A DNA stretch of 64,000 bases, taken from assembly GCA_916613615.1 (NCBI GenBank), contig OU744720.1, positions 5,807,749 through 5,871,748 of the forward strand. Reading direction: 5' to 3'. The notes under the pieces were generated by a model. That model ran no database searches. It worked only from the letters and a program-made list of their open reading frames with translations, and was not told the origin of the DNA. Within the stretch, counting starts at the first letter, position 1, and the number at the start of each line of letters is the position of its first letter. Shown here one piece after another: positions 57,923 through 64,000 of this stretch. Made by a program: the position numbers and the translations under genes. Origin of the DNA: Steromphala cineraria (taxonomy: Eukaryota > Mollusca > Gastropoda > Trochida > Trochidae).

Positions 57923-58258
57923 AACCAAATTATTTCTATTCGTAAACGTCTTGGTACCATAGAGAGTCTTTATATTTTCATAAATCAGCTGCAACATTAC
58001 GGCTATCGTCGGTGCTAAAATATTTGGCTAAGTATTTCTAATTCTGTTGTCGATTCTAATTTTTGGCTATTTTACAAACATCAATTGTTAGTGAAAACAC
58101 CAATGCATTTACTTAGTTAAAAGTGTTAATCATCAAGGACGACATACGTACAAGTAAACAATATTGTTACATTGATGGTAACTAAACATGTATCCAGGTG
58201 TTACTGTATTTATTTATCTAATTGGTTTGTTATTTTGATTCCTGTAGATTTAACATGA
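57923..58258 (+). repeat. Inverted duplication, left arm (inner part)
   Basis: Continues the match to the right arm after the recombinase element (ACCATAGAGAGTCTTTATAT, then AAAATATTTGGCTAAGTATT), up to GTAGATTTAAC near 58256. About 105 bp near 58095-58195 is absent from the other arm. Confidence 0.85.
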
Positions 58259-58766
58259 CTACTTAAAAAGGATCGTTCATTGTAATCTTCATTATCTGTA
58301 TCACTCTGATGTGATACTAGAGCTAGGTGATACAGTGATTGATTGTGATGGTTCGTCTGCGTATACTTATAAATATATGAAAATTAACGGCCAGAAGAAA
58401 GCAATTGTTAAACATATGTTACAATTAAGACAAACGTGATGGCTGAACAGATTATGAAGATCACAATGAAACGATCTTTTTTAAGTGAAACTGACACTCA
58501 CAAGTTTCTAATGTATGAACTTGAAGAATATTTAAGCAGATATAACTTCCATTTGTTAAACAACAAGAAACCTCATAATTTTCCCCCTGTTAATTGGTAA
58601 ATATGTACAGAAAACATTGTCAACTTCAAAAAACACCAAAAAACGTTTTCATCGGTCCTCTAATAACAAAGATATCGCACTTCAAAGTGCGAAAATTTTA
58701 GGCTTCTCAATTTGACAGTCTGAAAAGGGATTCTACCGGGTGAACGATATTGCCTTTACTGCGCAT

Positions 58767-58823
58767 GCGAGAAAGGGCGATGTGATGTGGCAGGTTATGA
58801 TAGGCTGAGAGAAGTTTTACAGA
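58767..58823 (+). repeat. 57-bp near-identical direct repeat, copy 1
   Basis: GCGAGAAAGGGCGATGTGAT through to GAAGTTTTACAGA differs by one base from 61057-61113. The flanks are unrelated. Confidence 0.85.
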
Positions 58824-59937
58824 TTGTGTATTATTACATCATATACAGAACGGAAATGGGCTTAATCAATGTAAATATAACAGACAATGGTGGTAAATAA
58901 ACAGAATAAACATCTTTTAGCACAATTTAGAAGCTTCATCTGTCCGGCAATACAACAGAGTAGTAATTAAACAGTTATGGCACATCGTAACTGATTATGT
59001 AATTACAGGCCTAGGGAGTCGCGCTTGGGATATTTCACACTCTTTGACAATGTTGTTACAAGAATTAGGGGATGTTGTTTTAGAGATCAAGCATGTCTGC
59101 CCATCTTTGACACGCTCAGTTGTCAAAGCACTAGTCATCCATTGGTCAACAATAAGACGAACTAGATCCAATCAAAAATTAAACATTTAGAATTTATGAT
59201 ATGCATTGTTTCTGTCTTAAGATGAACACATACAGTACACATGAGATGGAGTATTTTGCGTTTACAGTGACTTCAATAAGGTAGGCTTTGGTCACATGAT
59301 ATGTACACTAAACTTTGTGCATTCAAACTTATATGTATACATATTTGTTATTTCAGGCAGTTGTTTGCGTTAGAAGTTTACAAGTATTTAAAATTTAAAA
59401 TAACATTATCTCAAACAAAGATATAGAAGGGTATTTATTTTACGCTGATGAGTTGTCACTTTGTAAACTAACATTGTTTCTTTATTTGATTGAAACATGG
59501 TGTCAAAAGGTGTATATCCTGAATATCCTTGTATTGCGAAATTAATACAATTTCATGACATGATGCCTCAATGACTCTCTTTCCGAATATTTCGTAGTGT
59601 GTATATAGCAAAACCTCATTCAGATTATATAAAATTACTTCAGGAGTATTCATAAGTTCCTTAAAACATTTCACTAACTTGTTTAATTTGTCTTCAATTT
59701 TATCTGGCCACTCATCACAAAATGTAAACTGAGAACTACTAAATTCAAAACATAACTATACCGTAATATCTAAGAGATTTTCAAAACATGATTGAATATT
59801 AGGATTTTGCCTTGATGAAATATCCTAATGTTTATACCATTAATGAAGATATAACCTTAGCATTTAATTGCTTTGTTGTATATGTTTACGAAAATCGTTG
59901 TTTCAATACTGTCACTGTATATGATATGTGTACGGCT

Positions 59938-60794
59938 TGCAGTGAAGTCGTAGACAAAACCGGCTCGTAGACACGGGAATTTCGCAGACAAAACAATCTC
60001 GTAGACAGTGATCACGTAGACAGTAATTAATTTGTATTTCTAAGTCAATATTGAGTATTATTTTTAATTATCCTTGACGTTTATAATATTTCATATTATG
60101 TTGCATGAAAACTGATCACGAGAATATGACTAACTTTACCTTGAATGTTGTTAGCTTTATGTAAAAAAATATGAAACTAAAAAAACTATTCATTGTCATT
60201 ATAAAATATTAAATATTAATATAAAATATATATTTCTATTATTTTGTAGTTTTTCATATAATGTTGCGTGAATATTGATCACGAGAATATGACTAGCTTT
60301 ATATAGAATAGAAACGAAACTAACGAACTACTCATTGTTATTACCGTATTTCATATAATGTAATCACATCCTATAATTTTTTCACACTTTTGTAATAATC
60401 AATTTTCAGATATTGGAGACGAAAAAAGCTTCAGAAATAAAAACAGACACGAGTAATTCATTTCTTAATGATATATTATATCATTCGTATATTGATATCT
60501 TTTCAATCAATCTAATCAAGACTCAAGCACTCAGTACAAGTCAGGGGGTCCTTTCAGGACATAGCAGTTCCAGCAGCAGTTTAATAGTTCAAAACACAAC
60601 AAATTTAGATTTTATTCTCTTTATTTGTTTAACCCAACCTATGAGTGTTCAATAGCGTGAATTTGATAAATATAAGTTGGTTACTATTAGTACAAATCCT
60701 ATTTGAAAACCTGTCTACGAGATCACTTCTCAATTTGTCTACGAGTTCACCGGATTTCGTGTCTACGAGCCGGTTTTGTCTACGAGTTCACCGC
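59938..60794. mobile_element. TIR element with reiterated TCGTAGACA motif
   Basis: The left terminus (59938-60022) and the reverse complement of the right terminus (60710-60794) share TCGTAGACAAAACCGGCTCG and following bases. Each contains four to five TCGTAGACA-like octamers at irregular spacing. The interior is AT-rich and includes two copies of a TTGATCACGAGAATATGACT-like word. No protein is encoded. Confidence 0.75.
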
Positions 60795-61056
60795 ATCCCG
60801 TTCTATGACAGGGCTATGACATACCATGTAGTCTCATTGATGAATTGACTTTAAATCCCTCTGTAGAAGCCGTGATTAAGCTATCAACAGTCAAAAAGAT
60901 TCAACCAAAATTAGTAAATGTCTTCATTATATGTCTTACTAACTAACCATCATACTGGAAAGTTGTTTTCTTTGTTTGTATAGTAATTATACGCCAAGTA
61001 AGTAAGTGACCGCTTGACTCAATACTGTAAACAATAGCAATAGCCTGGCCAGTTTG

Positions 61057-61113
61057 GCGAGAAAGGGCGATGTGATGTGGCAGGTTATGATTGGCTGAGA
61101 GAAGTTTTACAGA
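61057..61113 (+). repeat. 57-bp near-identical direct repeat, copy 2
   Basis: Pairs with 58767-58823, with one mismatch (A/T) at the centre. Confidence 0.85.
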
Positions 61114-61579
61114 CTGAAAATATGATGTTTGTTTTCAAAGTCATGAAATGACTATTTTGCGCATGTTTTTGAACAAACAAAATATCGATGTTATCTCAAG
61201 ATATCTTTATGTATCCATTTCTGCATTGTGTACCCCCTCGGGGTTACATGTTGTTTAACTCTCAATTTTATCATCTATGTTATCGTCCACAAATAACACC
61301 TATTTATTTTACATTAGTAATTAACTATCAATGATATGGCACTTATACAATTTATACGGCCTGTACTATACGAATCCAGAACTGGGCCAATACAGGAAAA
61401 CTGGGCCAATACGAGTCTGAGCATGCGCATACACACAAATGGCGAGAGTCTGAAGCTATCGCTTCAAAACTTTCAACATATATGACAGTTCATCAATCTC
61501 ATTAATAATTTTGATTTCGGTAAAAATTAACTCTCTAATGTTGTGCAAGTAAATTACAAAGAAGTTAATTAATAAAAAC

Positions 61580-61714
61580 GTCATTAATCAAGTTTTTCGT
61601 ATTGGCCCAGTTACAGGTCCTCGGTCTTCTGTATTGGCCCTTGGCTTGGCCTCGGGCCAATACAGCAGACCTCGGACTTGTAACTGGACCAATACGGAAA
61701 AACTTGATTAATAA
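61580..61714. repeat. Foldback (long hairpin) element 3
   Basis: Inverted arms of about 60 bp (61580-61640 and 61654-61714) contain AACTTGATTAAT, CGTATTGGCCCAGTTAC and GGTCCTCGG-type words. Two extra GGGCCAATAC words lie upstream at 61383-61410. There is no coding capacity. Confidence 0.75.
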
Positions 61715-62591
61715 CATAAAAGTTCAGTGAGTGTTGAGAACCTATCGAAGGTGTGTCAGTTGTTGCTGCAATGATCGCGCCATACTCTCAGTGTGCACTT
61801 TGATTGTTATTTGAATACAAACTACTGATCTCGTCCACAGTATTGGAGAATATCAATTGATTGGTGTCTGAATTATGTTAGTGTAATATTGAGTTTTAAC
61901 AAGGGATTGGCCACTGACATGGTGGAGAGCTGCACCAGTTGATAAGAATACATGAAGCTACTTGCCACATTTAAATATATAATCTAAACTTTTCGTTTAT
62001 CGAAACTGTATGTACTTTGCTACGATGTTAATATGAACGCTTTTATGACATCATATATTATTCTGAGAGAATCTCTGTGAAGTGTAAAACAACCAAAAAC
62101 ATCTCACGCTATGCCATTAAACCATTACGAGAAGTGTCAGAAGTGCTTTTAGGTACTATTTATATCTCTGACTTGCCCAATTTCCGAAGTTGATCTGATT
62201 GACGCATTCAATGCTTCCCACACTCATAAAAACTGAAATGTATAGAAATGTACGTCCGTGTTTTATCGTATATTTGTATAAATACAGAGATGACCTGAAT
62301 ACAGCATAAAGTAGTAAAAAGTGTCCGTCGGTCCATGTATGCAGGCTGTTCTTTTCTCGATAAGAACTAATAAGACAACCCATAAAGCCTTGATCAGTTT
62401 AAGTTGGTAAATGGAACACATCGTCATGTGTAGATGTGCATGCAACACTATCAATTACTAAATTTAAATCATAAATTCAAATTTAATTTTCCATAATATT
62501 TTTTGAACATTATTGTTTTCTTTATTGACCTACAATCGCAGGAAATACCATCATATTCATAATTTGAATTAGCTTTTGGTAAATTTAGTAT

Positions 62592-64000
62592 CACGTTAAA
62601 TCTACAGGAATCAAAAGAATAACAAGCCAATTAGATAAATAAATACTGTGAACACCTTGATGTTTGTAAAATAGCCCAAAATGAGAATCGCCAACAGAAT
62701 TAGAAATACTTAGCCAAATATTTTAGCGCTGACGATAGTCGTAATTCCTTGAACAGATATCCTCGTTGCCAAATTTGCAGCTGATTTAGGAAAATATAAA
62801 GACTCTCTATGGTATCAAGAAGTCTATTTCGGATGGAAGTAGTTTGGTATATCTTAATATCATTAATAGCTCCAAGCATTTGACAAACAACTTATCAGTT
62901 CAGTCCCTCTGCGTTCAGTCTTGAAATAAATTAGGAAGTTTGCCACAGGCCAATGCTAGATATTGAGGATTGTTGGATCATACGGGAATGGCTTCATTGT
63001 GAATTGCAAATGAATCAAACATAAAATGGGATTAGTTCAATTATTGTAGCTCTTGGATACATAAGTTGTATTGGCCAGAATAGGACAAACGTAACAACCA
63101 CTTGATTTGGCATTGGAGCCATCATTTGCTTCTGCTTCTACTACAAGTTATTGTCCCCGTGGTGCAGCTATCTTGTTTAGTGATAAATCTCAGATTTGGT
63201 TTCTGCCCTAAAAGCTAAAAGGTGTAAATGTTATAACCAACAGTTGATAGTGGTAGGAGAAATTGTGTCATGGAAGATGATTTATGGAACCAATCAAGAT
63301 TGAGAATAACTCGACAATGTGAGAGGATTGCCGTAACAAATCAGAGTATAGCTTACAATTCTGTTCCAACAGTTACATGGAACACAAACAAATGCTATTA
63401 ACTTTTGACATTAGCGGGTACTTTCAATACTGGTTTTGCTGACGGGGACATGAAACGGAACATCAGAACATCGTGTCCTTGGTTAAGTAGTACAACGCAC
63501 AATAGTATCAGGAAAAACTAGTGAATCTATTTCTACATAATTACGTACGTCAAATTGCAAAATCAATCCTGCGATCTTTTCCTGATCAGGTGTTATTATT
63601 TGAGACACCGTCAATGAAGCGAAGTGAACTTCCTTCTTCAAGGGCAAACAGCAGGTGAGAAAAGGTTTTCCGCCTAAAAGCTTTAAATGAGGTAGTAATG
63701 CGAAATCTCGGTCAACAGGAGCAGTTATCGGAAACAAAATAGATTGACCAATCACCAACAGTTAAATCCTCCTTTCTTCCATTCTCTCCCAAGAGACGCA
63801 GATCAAGTCATGAAATGTTGAACGAGCCTCTGTTCTTTTAGTATACCAAATCCGTGGGTTCCGGCAGTTTCCACTGGCGGAGGAAATTGCACCACAATCC
63901 ATTTGAATATTTTTAGCAAATGAACAACGCTTCTCGTATGGAAAGGATTAATCATATCCAGCGCCTTGATCATGATTCAGTCGCCAAAATGACGATTTTA
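62592..64000 (-). repeat. Inverted duplication, right arm (cut by window end)
   Basis: Reverse complement of 58258-57923 and then 55652-54518, without the 2.27-kb recombinase element. The frame at 63483-63758 lies in this duplicated DNA; the left-arm equivalent has stops, so it is not taken as a gene. The outer 225 bp (63776-64000) is a MITE family B copy. Confidence 0.9.

Larger units (their letters stand above)
58259..62591. other. Spacer between inverted arms
   Basis: No gene was recognised. It holds a 57-bp direct repeat (58767-58823, 61057-61113), the GTAGACA element at 59938-60794 and a foldback at 61580-61714. The remaining frames (for example 60413-60655, 62156-62383) have no recognisable domains. 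Confidence 0.5.

Noticed and set aside
63483..63758. 91-codon frame in the right arm
   Set aside because: The same DNA in the left arm and at 32.2 kb carries stops and frameshifts, so there is no sign of coding constraint.

Overview
The window looks like animal nuclear DNA, most likely from a lophotrochozoan and probably a mollusc. It is AT-rich, with few and widely spaced coding exons and at least one gene with GT-AG introns. The rest is densely layered with small non-autonomous transposons, Tc1/mariner relics, LINE relics, SINE-like units and TIR-bounded 170-bp tandem arrays of a kind described from molluscs. The species cannot be named from the sequence. Only two sequences have coding evidence I would defend as genes: the 3' part of a class A GPCR at the left edge (1-1110, +), and an apparently intact three-exon tyrosine recombinase of the Crypton/KIAA1958-like type (55965-57682, -).

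Layout. 1-1.6 kb: GPCR end and 3' UTR. 4.0-8.4 kb: a long-TIR MITE, then a nested repeat complex carrying AGGTCA direct repeats and a TIR-bounded 170-bp array. 8.9-15.2 kb: the first copy of a segmental duplication, containing a V-SINE-like element and a TIR element with a telomere-like core. 16.2-19.1 kb: a 5'-truncated LINE interrupted by a tandem TRIM retrotransposon (17365-18058). 19.1-20.9 kb: CRE-like sites, a MITE and a Tc1 relic. 21.1-26.2 kb: the second copy of the segmental duplication. 26.8-29.3 kb: two L1/Tx1-like LINE relics in opposite orientation. 29.7-33.5, 39.5-45.6 and 49.9-55 kb: further diverged copies of parts of the same duplicated landscape. 35.3-37.6 kb: SINE, LINE and Tc1 relics nested together. 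42.5-44.1 kb: a second TIR-bounded 170-bp array related to the first. 54.5-64 kb: a large inverted duplication whose left arm carries the recombinase element and whose right arm has the matching empty site.

Most notable. (1) The TRIM has three 146-bp LTRs that I see as identical, two 128-bp internal segments, an 18-nt tRNA-Lys-type primer binding site, a purine tract and a 4-bp target duplication. Each LTR carries a tRNA-like D arm, B box and T arm, which suggests an LTR element with an internal Pol III promoter, analogous in concept to the 5S-bearing Cassandra TRIMs of plants. (2) The recombinase element is a filled site paired with an empty site in the same window. (3) Two diverged satellite-like arrays share unit homology and the same hairpin-plus-TIR termini. 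(4) A 56-nt exon-like segment keeps a gap-free reading frame in three paralogous blocks.

Limits. Translation and repeat comparison were done by eye. Duplication edges, LINE 5' ends and diverged MITE copies are approximate.
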